Shown here in pieces: positions 41,445 to 50,576 of a stretch of DNA of 64,000 nucleotides. Source of the DNA: Actinospica robiniae DSM 44927 (GTDB lineage Bacteria > Actinomycetota > Actinomycetes > Streptomycetales > Catenulisporaceae). The stretch lies in assembly GCF_000504285.1 (NCBI RefSeq), contig NZ_KI632511.1, forward strand, positions 1,671,372 through 1,735,371, given 5' to 3'. Within the stretch, counting starts at the first letter, position 1; each line of letters opens with the position of its first letter. A program made the position numbers and the translations under genes. The notes beneath the pieces were generated by a model. That model made no database searches, was not told the origin of the DNA, and was given only the letters and a program-made list of their open reading frames with translations.

Positions 41445-42371
41445 ATGACTCGTATTACCACTCCGTTCGGTTTCTCAACCACGGCTGCCGAGGTCGCGGG
41501 TGGCATCGACCTCACCGGCCGGCGCGCGGTCGTCACCGGTGCGTCCTCAGGGATCGGCATCGAGACGGCGCGGGTGCTGGCGTCCGTGGGCGCCGAGGTC
41601 ACTCTCGCTGTTCGCAACACGGACGGCGGTGACAAGATCGCCACGGAGATCGCGGCTTCGACGGGGAACAAGAACATCCACGTGGCTCGCCTCGACCTCT
41701 CTTACCAGGACTCGGTCGCGGCGTTCGTCAACTCGTGGGACGGGCCACTGCATCTGCTGATCAACAACGCGGGCGTACTGGCGATCCCGGAGCTCCAGCG
41801 CACCTCTGAGGGGTGGGAGATGCAGTTCGCGACCAACCACATGGGCCACTTCGCCCTCGCGAACGGTCTGCACGGCGCCCTGGCCGCTGATGGGGACGCG
41901 CGCGTGGTTGTCGTCGCGTCCCAGGGGCACCTCATTTCGCCGGTGGTCTTCGATGACATCAACTACCGTTACCGTGCCTACGAGCCGATCGGAGCCTACG
42001 GTCAGTCCAAGACCGCGACCGTGCAGTTCGCAGTGGCCGCACAGAAGCGATGGGCTGCCGACGGCATCACCGTCAATGCTCTGGCGCCCGGTGCGATCGC
42101 GACCAATCTCCAGAAGCACACAGGCGGGCTGCGCACGCCCCAGGAGCAGCGGAAGACCGTGGAGCAGGGTGCAGCGACCACGATCCTGGTGGCGACCTCG
42201 CCTCAGCTCGCCGGCGTGGGCGGACGCTATTTCGAGGACTGCAACGAGGCGGTCCAGGTGCTGGACGGAAACGGATGGGCGCGCGGCGTGGCGCCGTACG
42301 CACTCGACGCCGAGAACGCCGACCGCATTTGGGAGACATCGCACCGCTTCCTGCGCGAAGCCGGGCGCTGA
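41445..42371 (+). CDS. short-chain dehydrogenase/reductase
   Basis: A 308-residue SDR, close to retinol dehydrogenase/WWOX-like members. Cofactor motif VVTGASSGIGIETARVL, the NNAG motif in HLLINNAGVLAIPELQR, active-site Tyr and Lys in YGQSK with the Ser in VVVASQGHL, and NALAPGAIATNLQKH. RHO-type Arg after the first strand (AVRNTDGGDKIA) suggests NADP. ATG at 41445 follows AAGGCCTGGCACG weakly; upstream in-frame ATG at 41370 lacks a site. An oxidoreductase gene follows after 54 bases and an XRE regulator after that, likely one transcription unit. Confidence 0.92.
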   Translation: MTRITTPFGFSTTAAEVAGGIDLTGRRAVVTGASSGIGIETARVLASVGAEVTLAVRNTDGGDKIATEIAASTGNKNIHVARLDLSYQDSVAAFVNSWDGPLHLLINNAGVLAIPELQRTSEGWEMQFATNHMGHFALANGLHGALAADGDARVVVVASQGHLISPVVFDDINYRYRAYEPIGAYGQSKTATVQFAVAAQKRWAADGITVNALAPGAIATNLQKHTGGLRTPQEQRKTVEQGAATTILVATSPQLAGVGGRYFEDCNEAVQVLDGNGWARGVAPYALDAENADRIWETSHRFLREAGR

Positions 42372-42425
42372 CACCCCAGTCGAGCGCATTGAAACGCCGG
42401 GATCTTCTGGGGAACGGAGAATGAC

Positions 42426-43280
42426 GTGAATGACCATGTGACGAGAGATCAGATCGGGTGGATCGGTCTGGGCGACCAGGGTGCCCCCATGGCCCGCGCA
42501 ATCGCCGGCGCCGGCGAGTCGCTCCACGTCTGGGCCCGCCGCAGTCGCTCGCTCACCGCGCTTGAAGGGCTCCCCCGCACAATCCATGAGAGCGTCGCCG
42601 AACTCGGCCGCGCCAGTGACGTGGTCGGGCTCTGCCTACGCGAAGACGCCGATATCCAGGACGTCCTCACCGGAGGAGGCCTCCTCGAGAGCATGAAGCC
42701 TGGCTCGGTCATCGTGAACCACGGCACTGGCCTGCCGCAGTTCGCCGCGAAGATGACCGAGCTGGCCGCGGCCAAGGGCATCCAGGTACTCGATGCGCCG
42801 GTCAGCGGCGGCAACGCCGGCGCGGTGGCGCGCCGACTGAGCACCATGGTGGGCGGCTCGGCGGAGATCTTCGAGAGGTGCCGTCCGATCTTCGAAACGT
42901 TCTCGAAGAAAGTCACCTACATGGGGCCCACCGGGTCCGGCCAGCTCAGCAAACTCATGAACAACACGCTACTCATGATGAACCAGCGCAATGTCCAAGA
43001 GATCCTTGGTCTGGCCAAGGATCTGGGACTCGAGATCGAGGCCCTCGTCGACATCCTGCTGGCCGGGAGCGGCTCGAGCTTCGCTCTGCAGGCGCTTGGC
43101 GGGCCGGTGACAACAGACAACGCCGAGCACTTGTCGACGCTGCAGCTCATCGACATGGAGATCTTCGACGCCGCGGTCAAGGCGCTGGGCCGGGACGTAC
43201 CCGACATGACTCGGCAGGCTGTCGAAGGCGCCCACGGCCTGGCGCTGGCGGCGCGGTTGGTCGCAGGCGACCAGGACTGA
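42426..43280 (+). CDS. NAD(P)-dependent beta-hydroxyacid dehydrogenase-like protein
   Basis: A 284-residue protein of the 3-hydroxyisobutyrate/6-phosphogluconate dehydrogenase family. Rossmann start IGWIGLGDQGAPMARAIAGA, the conserved VLDAPVSGGNAGAVARRLST and the catalytic-Lys segment GQLSKLMNNTLLMMNQRNVQ are clear. GTG at 42426 is used because the ATG at 42421 is in another frame and stops at once. It may act together with the SDR upstream on the same hydroxy compound. Substrate unknown. Confidence 0.9.
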   Translation: MNDHVTRDQIGWIGLGDQGAPMARAIAGAGESLHVWARRSRSLTALEGLPRTIHESVAELGRASDVVGLCLREDADIQDVLTGGGLLESMKPGSVIVNHGTGLPQFAAKMTELAAAKGIQVLDAPVSGGNAGAVARRLSTMVGGSAEIFERCRPIFETFSKKVTYMGPTGSGQLSKLMNNTLLMMNQRNVQEILGLAKDLGLEIEALVDILLAGSGSSFALQALGGPVTTDNAEHLSTLQLIDMEIFDAAVKALGRDVPDMTRQAVEGAHGLALAARLVAGDQD

Positions 43281-43337
43281 CAGGCGGCGACGGCCCTTTC
43301 TGGCAGACCAGGGCATGCGCGACGTACCGTAGGAGTC

Positions 43338-44183
43338 ATGAGCGGGAACCTGCTGGGCGACTACCTACGGGCGCGCAGGAAGGTCGTCCAGCCTGAGGAC
43401 GTCGGGTTGTCCCCTGGGGAACGCAGGCGGCGCGTGTCCGGTCTGCGCCGGGAGGAAGTCGCGCTGCTCGCGGGAATCAGCCCCGATTACTACCTGCGAC
43501 TGGAGCAAGGGCGCGACACGAATCCATCCGGTCAGGTTCTGGATGGGTTGGCCCGTGTGCTGCGCCTGGACGCGGCTGCCGTCGCCCACCTCCACGCGCT
43601 CGCCGGCCCATCGCCTCGCCGGCCGAGCAGACCTTCCAAGCCGGAGCCGGACCAGGTGAGCGCGGGAATCCGCGAGCTGATCGCGACATGGTGGTCGTCC
43701 ACTCCCGTGATTATCCTCAATCGCTACGCGGACGTCCTCGAATCCAACGCGCTCGCCAGAGCTCTTACCCCGACCAACCAGCCGGGATCCAACGTCATCC
43801 GCGCTGCATTCCTCGATCCGGACCTGCGCAAGCTCTACCTGAACTGGGACGAGATGAGCAGCCGTGCCGTGGCGAGCCTACGCGCGCTCGTGGGCACGGA
43901 ACTCGACGACGTCCGCGTGGTGGAGTTGGTCAACGAGTTGTCTACGGCAAGCCGAGAATTCCAAGACCTATGGGCTCGATACGATGTCAGCCCGGGCGGA
44001 TCGGGCGTCTCACACTTCGACCATCCGGTAGTCGGCCGGATGAGCCTGGAGTTCGAGCGGCTTGCCGTCGCAGGAACCAGCGGCCAGCTCATCGTGGTCT
44101 ATCACGCGGCGCCGGGAAGCCCATCGGCACGAAAGCTCACCGAGCTCGGCAACGATTCAGCGGTCCATTCCGGACAGCGCTGA
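43338..44183 (+). CDS. XRE/MmyB-type transcriptional regulator
   Basis: A 281-residue regulator. LGDYLRARRKVVQPEDVGL and RRRVSGLRREEVALLAGISP, DYYLRLEQGRDTNPSGQVLD form the HTH typical of the actinobacterial MmyB group; the rest (LNRYADVLESNALARALTPT, HFDHPVVGRMSLEFERLAVA) is the MmyB-like ligand-binding domain. ATG at 43338 follows TAGGAGTC. In actinobacteria this type is very often next to an SDR gene, as here, and represses it. Confidence 0.92.
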   Translation: MSGNLLGDYLRARRKVVQPEDVGLSPGERRRRVSGLRREEVALLAGISPDYYLRLEQGRDTNPSGQVLDGLARVLRLDAAAVAHLHALAGPSPRRPSRPSKPEPDQVSAGIRELIATWWSSTPVIILNRYADVLESNALARALTPTNQPGSNVIRAAFLDPDLRKLYLNWDEMSSRAVASLRALVGTELDDVRVVELVNELSTASREFQDLWARYDVSPGGSGVSHFDHPVVGRMSLEFERLAVAGTSGQLIVVYHAAPGSPSARKLTELGNDSAVHSGQR

Positions 44184-44324
44184 CGATGACATTCGCAACG
44201 ACGTCGGCCGGGCCGGGCGGGCCAGAGACTCATGCTGTTACCTGGGTCGGCAGTCGCACTTCGTGGGCTGATGCTGCTGTAAGCCCGCGAAGGACGTTGT
44301 TCGACAGCTGATGGGAGCAGGGCG

Positions 44325-44687
44325 TCAAGCGCCTGTCAGAGTCCCTTGGTGGAAGTACAGGCGCCATCCTTTCGGCGTTTGACGCCAGATGGAGCTGCGC
44401 CGTGCGCGTCGCCCGGCTCCGTCGGACAGGTATGTCAGGTGGACGACGCCCGGAGCAAGGACGGTTCCCGACATCTCGCTGACCTCGATAGGTGGCTCGG
44501 TCGAGGGTGATTCCGAGCTCATCATCGCGAGGATCGATGGAAGGTCCCAGCGTGTTCCGGACGCACCGAACTCGACGAACTCGGGATCCAGCAGCTGTGA
44601 GCTCAGCGCGGCAGATGCGCGCACGCCGGGGTCCAGCAGCCGCAGTTCCCCGTCTACCGCCGCCTGTACGGCGTCCTGATCGATCAC
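44325..44687 (-). CDS. NTF2-like/DUF4440-type protein
   Basis: A 120-residue protein: AVQAAVDGELRLLDPGVRAS, LLDPEFVEFGASGTRWDLPS, VVHLTYLSDGAGRRARRSSI and WRQTPKGWRLYFHQGTLTGA follow the layout of DUF4440/SnoaL-like domains (a helix with Glu, the DF.E.GaSG motif, and the W......Hqt end). GTG at 44687. The end faces the XRE gene; the start faces an IS701 fragment. Probably a small binding protein or isomerase. Confidence 0.8.
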   Translation of the reverse strand: MIDQDAVQAAVDGELRLLDPGVRASAALSSQLLDPEFVEFGASGTRWDLPSILAMMSSESPSTEPPIEVSEMSGTVLAPGVVHLTYLSDGAGRRARRSSIWRQTPKGWRLYFHQGTLTGA

Positions 44688-44739
44688 GGGGACAGCGTAG
44701 CCGCGCCGGCCCGCCTCGTTGGCCGAGACGCGCGACTAC

Positions 44740-45060
44740 GCCGTGAGCGGAATTCAAGGTCCTGTCTCGCCGGTATTCGCCAGGTGTTGGCCCTGGTCAG
44801 GAGGCACTGGATCTCGGGAACGGTCAATGCGGTCATGCCACAGTCCACGGGTGCCCGCTGGTCCGCGTCGTCGGGCAGGACGGGTTGTGGGTGGGCCGCT
44901 TTGGCCAGGGCCGATGCGACGGCCCGCAGCGCGTAGGCGGCCAGGGCGAGGGCGGTGTGCCGTTTCCAAGCGCGATAGCCGCGCACCTGGGTCTCATCCA
45001 GGCCGACAGACTGCTTGGCGTCCTGAATTGGTCGGGGCGCTCGTGCCCGATCGCTCCCTC
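44740..45060 (-). pseudogene. IS701-type transposase C-terminal fragment
   Basis: The reverse strand reads DAKQSVGLDETQVRGYRAWK, RHTALALAAYALRAVASALA and LTVPEIQCLLTRANTWRIPA, typical of the C-terminal end of IS701-group transposases. The catalytic part is missing and the frame is disturbed at both ends. Confidence 0.7.
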
Positions 45061-45164
45061 CCGCCAGAGTGGCCGAGAAGGCCGTTCCTTGATCCGATTG
45101 CGTCACAACATGGAGATCACGGAGCGGCCCGCTTCCGTTCCCGCTGCTGCCGCAGCCGCTCGCT

Positions 45165-45209
45165 GAGCTGAAAAACCTTGCAGCTCAAAAGCACTGACTT
45201 TACGTCAGT
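45165..45209. repeat. two adjacent small hairpins
   Basis: GAGCTG/CAGCTC (45165-45186) and ACTGAC/GTCAGT (45193-45209) lie between the IS701 and msrB fragments; possibly an element end. Confidence 0.3.
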
Positions 45210-45233
45210 CCACGAAGTCCGACTGCCGTACCC

Positions 45234-45479
45234 GAGGTCTTCACTTCCGAAGAGAAGTTCGGCTCCCGTTGCGGCTGGCCGTCGTTCTTCGACCCCAAGA
45301 GCCTCGACTCAGTGACGGTCGGGTCGTCGTTCGGGCAGGCCCCTGTTGTCCTGTGCACCCAGTGTGGCTCATATCTCGGCGAACTCTTCGAAGGCGAAGG
45401 GTTCACCACGCCCACTGACAAGCGCTACTGCATCAACGGTCTCTCGCTGCGTTTGAATCCAGTAGATTTGCCAGACTGA
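45234..45479 (+). pseudogene. msrB (peptide methionine-R-sulfoxide reductase) fragment
   Basis: An open frame without a start codon reads EVFTSEEKFGSRCGWPSFFD, VVLCTQCGSYLGELFEGEGF and RYCINGLSLRLNPVDLPD before TGA. CGWPSF and the catalytic RYCIN motif identify MsrB, which reduces methionine-R-sulfoxide in proteins. Of the two zinc CxxC pairs only CTQC remains; the first pair and N terminus are gone. The core of the catalytic domain is intact, but no translation start is visible. Confidence 0.75.
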
Positions 45480-45949
45480 ACCGCACCGAAGTTGATCCAG
45501 ACGCTGCATGAGAGGCCGCCGCTTACCGGGCGTAGCCGCCGGACGTTTCGCAGCAGCGTGCACGCTCTGCGAATCAAGTACCGCCAGTACGAGGCACGGC
45601 CGAGGGAGTCAGATCCCGTTGCTACCACGTGGATGTGATCGGCCCGGATGGCCAGAGTGCCGCCGGGTTCGGCGCGTGCGCCGAACCCGGCAACCACATC
45701 TCCCTGGGGCGCGCCGGCAGCCTCGTCATCGGGTCGGTGGGTACCCACATCGCGGCCTCGGTGCGGGTGGTCACCGAACAATGCGAAGCAGTGGCGACCG
45801 TCACCGACGGCTACTTCATGGTCCCGCCCCACCTCACACCCAACCCTCATGTGCTCCACGCCGTGCACATGATCGGGACAGACGGAGAGCACCTGGGCGC
45901 TGTCACTGAGCTGACCGCTCCTGGCAGCGCCTTACCCGTCACAGATTAG
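45480..45949 (+). pseudogene. hypothetical protein, probably frameshifted
   Basis: The first part reads RRTFRSSVHALRIKYRQYEA (about 45536-45600), then one frame over VDVIGPDGQSAAGFGACAEP, SLGRAGSLVIGSVGTHIAAS and YFMVPPHLTPNPHVLHAVHM, stop at 45949. GTG at 45629 could start a 106-residue product. There is no known family. The frame change near 45620 and decayed surroundings suggest a pseudogene. Confidence 0.4.
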
Positions 45950-46214
45950 AAGCCCGGCGCCCCGGGTCAACACCGCACGATCACGCCCGCCGAGCCCAGC
46001 ATCGCATCGACGATGCCCTCCTGGCTTGGGAGAAGAAGGTGCTTGCTCGCCGCGGTCATGGGTCGAACGGAGGCTATGCTCGAACGTGCCGAAGACGACG
46101 GGTCGTAGTTGGTTTTGATCTGCGGATAGAGCGCGCCGGTCGTCCTCACTCGTGCGATCGCCCGCGCCGCGCCCAAATCGGCCCCGGGGAGGTTGTGTAG
46201 GTAGCGCTCGACCG

Positions 46215-46620
46215 AACGCAGCAACTCCATCTACGCCTATCTCGGCGGCAAGGAGAAGCTCTCTCTACGCTGCCTTGATCCCTATGCCGCGCGCTATGGC
46301 GGCAAGTACTACGCCGCCCTGGCGTGTGCCGCTCGGACCTCGTGGCCGCTGCTCGTGCGTTCTTTGACGTCACGCTCGAACGCATCGCCGATCCCGACTT
46401 GCCCGACGGATGCTTCGTCGCCCAGTCGGCCATGGCGATTCCTCGCCATCGTGGGTGTGAGCGTCGGCGCGCTCTCGCAAGCACTTCGCGCAAAACCAGT
46501 GCTCTGCGCTTGAAATCTGCGGCGCCCGCCGGCTCGGCTGCCCTCGCCCACGCTTCTGATCGAGCGCCAGGCCAGCCTATGTTTCCACGCATAAGCATGG
46601 CCGGCGCCTACGAGCCTTGA
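46215..46620 (+). pseudogene. TetR regulator remnant
   Basis: The plus strand reads YAYLGGKEKLSLRCLDPYAA and RYGGKYYAALA, then in another frame SDLVAAARAFFDVTLERIAD and PDLPDGCFVAQSAMAIP. IYxYxGGKExL is the end of a TetR HTH and the rest its ligand domain. At least two frame changes, and no HTH start. Inactive. Confidence 0.6.
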
Positions 46621-46949
46621 TTCGCGAGCTGCCTTGTCTGGGACATCGCAACAGTTCCCGCTACGGGCCGACGAGGGCGTGGTAGGCCCTTTCCAATCCG
46701 CAACCTTGGCGGTCGCCCACCATCTCCACATACATGAAGCCTGCTTCCTGGCCTTCGCACCGTATGAGGGCACTGTTTTGCCGTTTCCACTCGCGTGTCA
46801 CTCGTGCTCCGCGTCATCACAGCCGGCGAGCCAGTGCGGGGCAATGCGCAGCGCCTCAGCGCGGTCGGCGGCGGGGTAGAGCACGGCCGTCGGGCCCGAG
46901 CACGAGGTCATGTCACAGAGTGAGACAGGCGCGAACGTTCGAGCTTCTT
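46621..46949. other. no gene recognised
   Basis: Only a short reverse-strand stretch, SGPTAVLYPAADRAEALRIA at about 46830-46890, has coding character; it may be another gene fragment. Confidence 0.3.
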
Positions 46950-46952
46950 TCG

Positions 46953-47125
46953 GAAAATTTTCAGTCGAGTTCGGCGGCCCCGCGACACACGTCAGGGGGC
47001 CCATCGGCGCCGACGCCGCGTCACATCCATCTCAGGGCTCACATCCGGGCTCTTGACAGTGCGCTGACCTGCGGGCAGGCTCCGAGTTGCGCAGATAGTT
47101 TTCATAGAAACATTCGAAACTTTCG
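46953..47125. promoter_or_regulatory. GAAA/TTTC palindromes upstream of the esterase gene
   Basis: GAAAATTTTC at 46953-46962 and CGAAACTTTCG at 47115-47125 are palindromes with the same half-sites, the second 17 bases before the esterase ATG. Elements of the CGAAA-N-TTTCG type are known upstream of actinomycete xylanase genes, from memory, and bind LacI-type repressors. A similar half-site CATTCGAAAC overlaps the second. Confidence 0.5.
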
Positions 47126-47141
47126 GAAATGGGAGGGTGCG

Positions 47142-49874
47142 ATGTCGGATCCTCGGTCGACGGCGCGGCCCGGTGTTTCACGGCGGATGTTCCTGAGCGG
47201 CGTGGGGGTCGCCGCGCTCGGGGTGAGTGGGTTGGAGACGGTGACCGCGGCGGGGACGGCCTGGGCCGCACCAGCGGGGTCGGGTTCCGCCGCCGGTGTC
47301 GGCGGCGCAATGGCGCCGCGGTCGTACTTTCCCGCGGACGTCACGCGGATGCCTTCGACCGGGAGCCTGCCGGATCTGTTCGCGTTCTTCGAGCCCGGTC
47401 GCGGTCGGGTGACGCGAGCTTCGGAGTGGCCCGCGCGTGCCGCCGAGCTCTCCGACCTGATGCAGTACTACCTCTACGGTTACAAGCACCCGACGCCGGC
47501 CGCCGGGTCGATCTTCCGGCAGGTGCAGGTTCCGGCAACCTCCGTCGTCGACTTCTCCGCGGCCTTCGACTTCTCCACCTTCACGGTGACGCTGCCATCG
47601 GGCTCGTACACGCTCGATCCCTCCACATTCGTCATCAGCCCGGTCATGTCCTTCATCGCGACCTCGACGTACACGGCTCCCTCCGGCTTCCAGAGCTGGG
47701 CGGTGGGCGACAGCTGGAGCACGCCTTCGCACGCGAGCCTGCTCGTCGCGGTGCCGGCGACGACGCAGATGGTGGTCGACGTGACCGACCCCTCCGCCCC
47801 CGAAAGCACCACAGCCACGATCAAGATCGACGCGTTCTCGGTGCCGGAACAAGGGGTCGACACCGCTATCCCGGGGCCTTACCCGTCCGTCCTGGTCGTC
47901 GGGAGCCTGTCCGCGGAGCAGGTGGCGACCCTCAAGGCCAACGGGTACGGGTACATCGCCATGAACACCGGCTCGGTCTACTCCGACGGTGCGAACAACC
48001 CGCATACGGGTGCTTACAACGTCCTCTACCCGTACCAGGCGGGCGTGTACGAGTTCGACAGCGGCGCGTTGATGGGCTGGGCCTGGGGGATCAGCCGCAT
48101 CCTCGACGCGATCGCGAACGACGCGGCAGGCGCCGGCCGGTTCAACCTGGACCCGCGGCGTACGGCCGTCACCGGCGTCTCGCGCAACGGCAAGGCCGCC
48201 GCGCTGGCCGCGGCCTTCGACGCGCGCATCGCCGTCGCCGCACCGAGCGACCCGGGCGGCGGCGGTCTGACCGGCTTCCGGAACCGGACCGAGAGCGAGA
48301 TGTTCACCTACAACGTGCCCTCGGGATACGACCAGATCTATTCGCTGAACGAGACGGTGCAGCGGGCGATCGGGAACCCGAGCGAGTCGGCGTGGTTCTG
48401 CTCGAAGGCCCAGGACTTCCTGCCGGACAAGACCGATCACTCCCCGTTCGACCTGCACGCCGTCGCCGCGCTCGTCGCCCCGCGGCCCTTCATCCTCTGG
48501 ACCGGGGAGGCGCAGCAGGCCTGGCTGGGGTCGCCGAGCTCGGTGCTCTCGATGCAGGCCGGCAAGGAGGCGTACGAACTGCTCGGGGCCGGCGGGAACA
48601 TCGGCTGGGTGGTGCGCGACGCGCAGCACGCCAATCAGGACCGGGATCTGCCGGACCTGATCGCGATCATGGACAAGGCCTTCGGCCGCCGCACCGCGCT
48701 CACCCGCCGGCACTTCGACTCGCTCGCCGGCTCCAACGGCGCCGCGATCGATGGCAGCGGCGTGATCTACCCGGAGGCGACGTTCGCCTCGATCGCCGAC
48801 ATGACCCGCAATCCCTACGACCTCGAGAACTTCTTCGTGCCGTGGGCGCGGCCGGGCAAGTTCGTGCTGTGGAGCGAGGACACGTTCGTGACCGCGGGCC
48901 TGGCGCGGGAGCTGAGCTTCCACACCGACGCGCACCAGGTGCGGCTGACCCTGCCCGACGGCACCCGCCTCGTGCGTGGCGCGCCCCACGGTGTCGCGAC
49001 GTTCTCGCTCTCCGGGGCTCAGACGAAGCTCGGCCGGTACGTCGCCGACGTGAGCGGGCCGGGAAAGGACGAGAACCGGATCGAGCTGGCCGGCTTCTCG
49101 CTCAGCGACGCTCTGCGCCACGGCCTGAATCTCACCAGCGGCGTGCCCGACGGCATGGCGGTCGGGTTCTCCAGCCCCCTGGCCAACTGGGGTTCGGCCG
49201 ACGACCCGGTACAGATGTTCGTCAACGGTGACAGGCTGACGGCGAGCATCGTCGACGACGGGCAGCACCAGGGCTACGTCGAGCGCTTCGGCGCGTCGTT
49301 GAAGCTGACCGGTGCGCCGGACGGCCCTTGGGACGGGACGGTGAGCTTCGCGTTCGGCGCACGCAATCTCAAGCTCCAGGCGCTTCCCGGCTTCACCTTC
49401 GCCGTGGATCTGAAGCTGACGAAGGCGCAGGTGCCGAACTACGCCGGCGTGAACACCGACGGGTTCACCTCAGCGCTCGGCGAGAAGCCCAGTTGGGCGT
49501 CGCAGAACCTGCAGAACACGCCGCTGTCCGGGAACTTCCACGGCCGCTGGCCGCTGTATCCGAACTCGGCCACCGACACCGGTGCGCGACCCGTGTCGGT
49601 GCCTGCCACGACGGGCTTCACCGCGAAGATGATGGTGAGCGACGTGAGTTCCGCAGGGTTCACGCTTCGGTTCGACCAGCCGCTGGACCCGGGCGAGTTC
49701 GGGATCGGCATGGACGCGGCGTCGTCGTGGAGCACCCGCTGGGCCTCCGACGGCACCTCCGTCCAGGTCGTCTACGCCCGCCCGGTCTCCTTCCGCGCGG
49801 GGTCCGTGGTGGTGTTCCGTGCAGTGGACGCCGCCGGGAACATGCTCGGCGGGCCGGTGCGCCTCGCCCTGTAG
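47142..49874 (+). CDS. Tat-exported glucuronoyl methylesterase-like (CE15) protein
   Basis: A 910-residue protein. The N terminus has a twin-arginine signal, SRRMFLSGVGVAALG, with AWAAPAG as cleavage region. The catalytic Ser motif is RTAVTGVSRNGKAAALAAAF, matching the G-x-S-R-N-G-K pattern of CE15 glucuronoyl esterases; RIAVAAPSDPGGGG and the His in VRDAQHANQDRDLPD fit the fold. CE15 enzymes cut ester bonds between lignin and glucuronoxylan. Residues from about 590 form one or two beta-rich domains (LNLTSGVPDGMAVGFSSPLA, AGFTLRFDQPLDPGEFGIGM) for carbohydrate or wall binding. ATG at 47142 follows TGGGAGGGTGCG. The long open frame further upstream is not coding. Likely xylan-induced through the palindromes before it. 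Confidence 0.85.
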   Translation: MSDPRSTARPGVSRRMFLSGVGVAALGVSGLETVTAAGTAWAAPAGSGSAAGVGGAMAPRSYFPADVTRMPSTGSLPDLFAFFEPGRGRVTRASEWPARAAELSDLMQYYLYGYKHPTPAAGSIFRQVQVPATSVVDFSAAFDFSTFTVTLPSGSYTLDPSTFVISPVMSFIATSTYTAPSGFQSWAVGDSWSTPSHASLLVAVPATTQMVVDVTDPSAPESTTATIKIDAFSVPEQGVDTAIPGPYPSVLVVGSLSAEQVATLKANGYGYIAMNTGSVYSDGANNPHTGAYNVLYPYQAGVYEFDSGALMGWAWGISRILDAIANDAAGAGRFNLDPRRTAVTGVSRNGKAAALAAAFDARIAVAAPSDPGGGGLTGFRNRTESEMFTYNVPSGYDQIYSLNETVQRAIGNPSESAWFCSKAQDFLPDKTDHSPFDLHAVAALVAPRPFILWTGEAQQAWLGSPSSVLSMQAGKEAYELLGAGGNIGWVVRDAQHANQDRDLPDLIAIMDKAFGRRTALTRRHFDSLAGSNGAAIDGSGVIYPEATFASIADMTRNPYDLENFFVPWARPGKFVLWSEDTFVTAGLARELSFHTDAHQVRLTLPDGTRLVRGAPHGVATFSLSGAQTKLGRYVADVSGPGKDENRIELAGFSLSDALRHGLNLTSGVPDGMAVGFSSPLANWGSADDPVQMFVNGDRLTASIVDDGQHQGYVERFGASLKLTGAPDGPWDGTVSFAFGARNLKLQALPGFTFAVDLKLTKAQVPNYAGVNTDGFTSALGEKPSWASQNLQNTPLSGNFHGRWPLYPNSATDTGARPVSVPATTGFTAKMMVSDVSSAGFTLRFDQPLDPGEFGIGMDAASSWSTRWASDGTSVQVVYARPVSFRAGSVVVFRAVDAAGNMLGGPVRLAL

Positions 49875-49905
49875 CAGCCTAGTGAAAGTCATCGTGTTCT
49901 GATGT

Positions 49906-49930
49906 GGCGGGCCGGCATAGCCGGCCCGCC
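49906..49930. terminator. 11-bp stem hairpin after esterase
   Basis: GGCGGGCCGGC and GCCGGCCCGCC pair perfectly around ATA, 31 bases after the stop codon. Confidence 0.65.
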
Positions 49931-50576
49931 CTTCGTCTCTGTGGAGACGCGCGTCCGGGGTTGACCAGGTGCGGCCTCAGGGGCTTCGGCGGATGCGTAC
50001 CGGCCGGGGCCCCTCGTCATTGCTCCAAGGTCGGTTGCAGCCTCAGCGCGCGGCGAGGCGTGCGGCCCAGATCGGCAGAAGCCTGTTTCATCGTTGGAGT
50101 CCTCCCGCACGCTCCTTGACACACGCGACTTACTGAGATCACAGGAAGTGATACCCCGACCCCACGGATCACAGGGTGTACCAACCCGAGACTTCGCCGT
50201 ACACCCTTTGTGAATCGCACCGGCTTCCGTCCACGGTAGAGCGTTCGGCCTGCAGTTCAGAGCGGCTCGCGGACCTGCACCAAGGACGGAGCCGTGGATG
50301 GAAGCCGGAACGACTCAGAAACGCGGGAGACGCCCTTGCCGAGTCCGGGGAAGAGGCCACCACCCGGCGATTCCTGCGCGTCCTGTTCGTCTGGTCACGT
50401 GCAGCCGGCAACGGCGTTGCCAATCCGCAATGGGCCGAGTACATCGCCGAGGATCCCCAACACCCCTCGACCGCTCAGGCGGCAGCCCGAGCGTGACTCG
50501 ATGAACCTCGCAGCCCGAACGGGGACCCCACCATCTACAGGTCTTGACAATAGGAACTCCCCCCGGCTCCCGCCGT
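49931..50576. other. 645 bases without a supported gene
   Basis: Open frames at 50176-50496 (TTRRFLRVLFVWSRAAGNGV) have some coding character but no ribosome binding site or known family. CTTGACACACGCGACTTA near 50113 may be part of a promoter. Confidence 0.35.

Noticed and set aside
46734-47141. Upstream extension of the esterase frame
   Set aside because: Composition is not coding-like; the Tat signal and ribosome binding site fix the start at 47142.
47178-49268. 696-codon antisense frame in the esterase gene, and a 700-codon frame on the same strand
   Set aside because: Arg/Pro/Gly-rich composition and no homology; the esterase frame with Tat signal and GxSRNGK explains the region.
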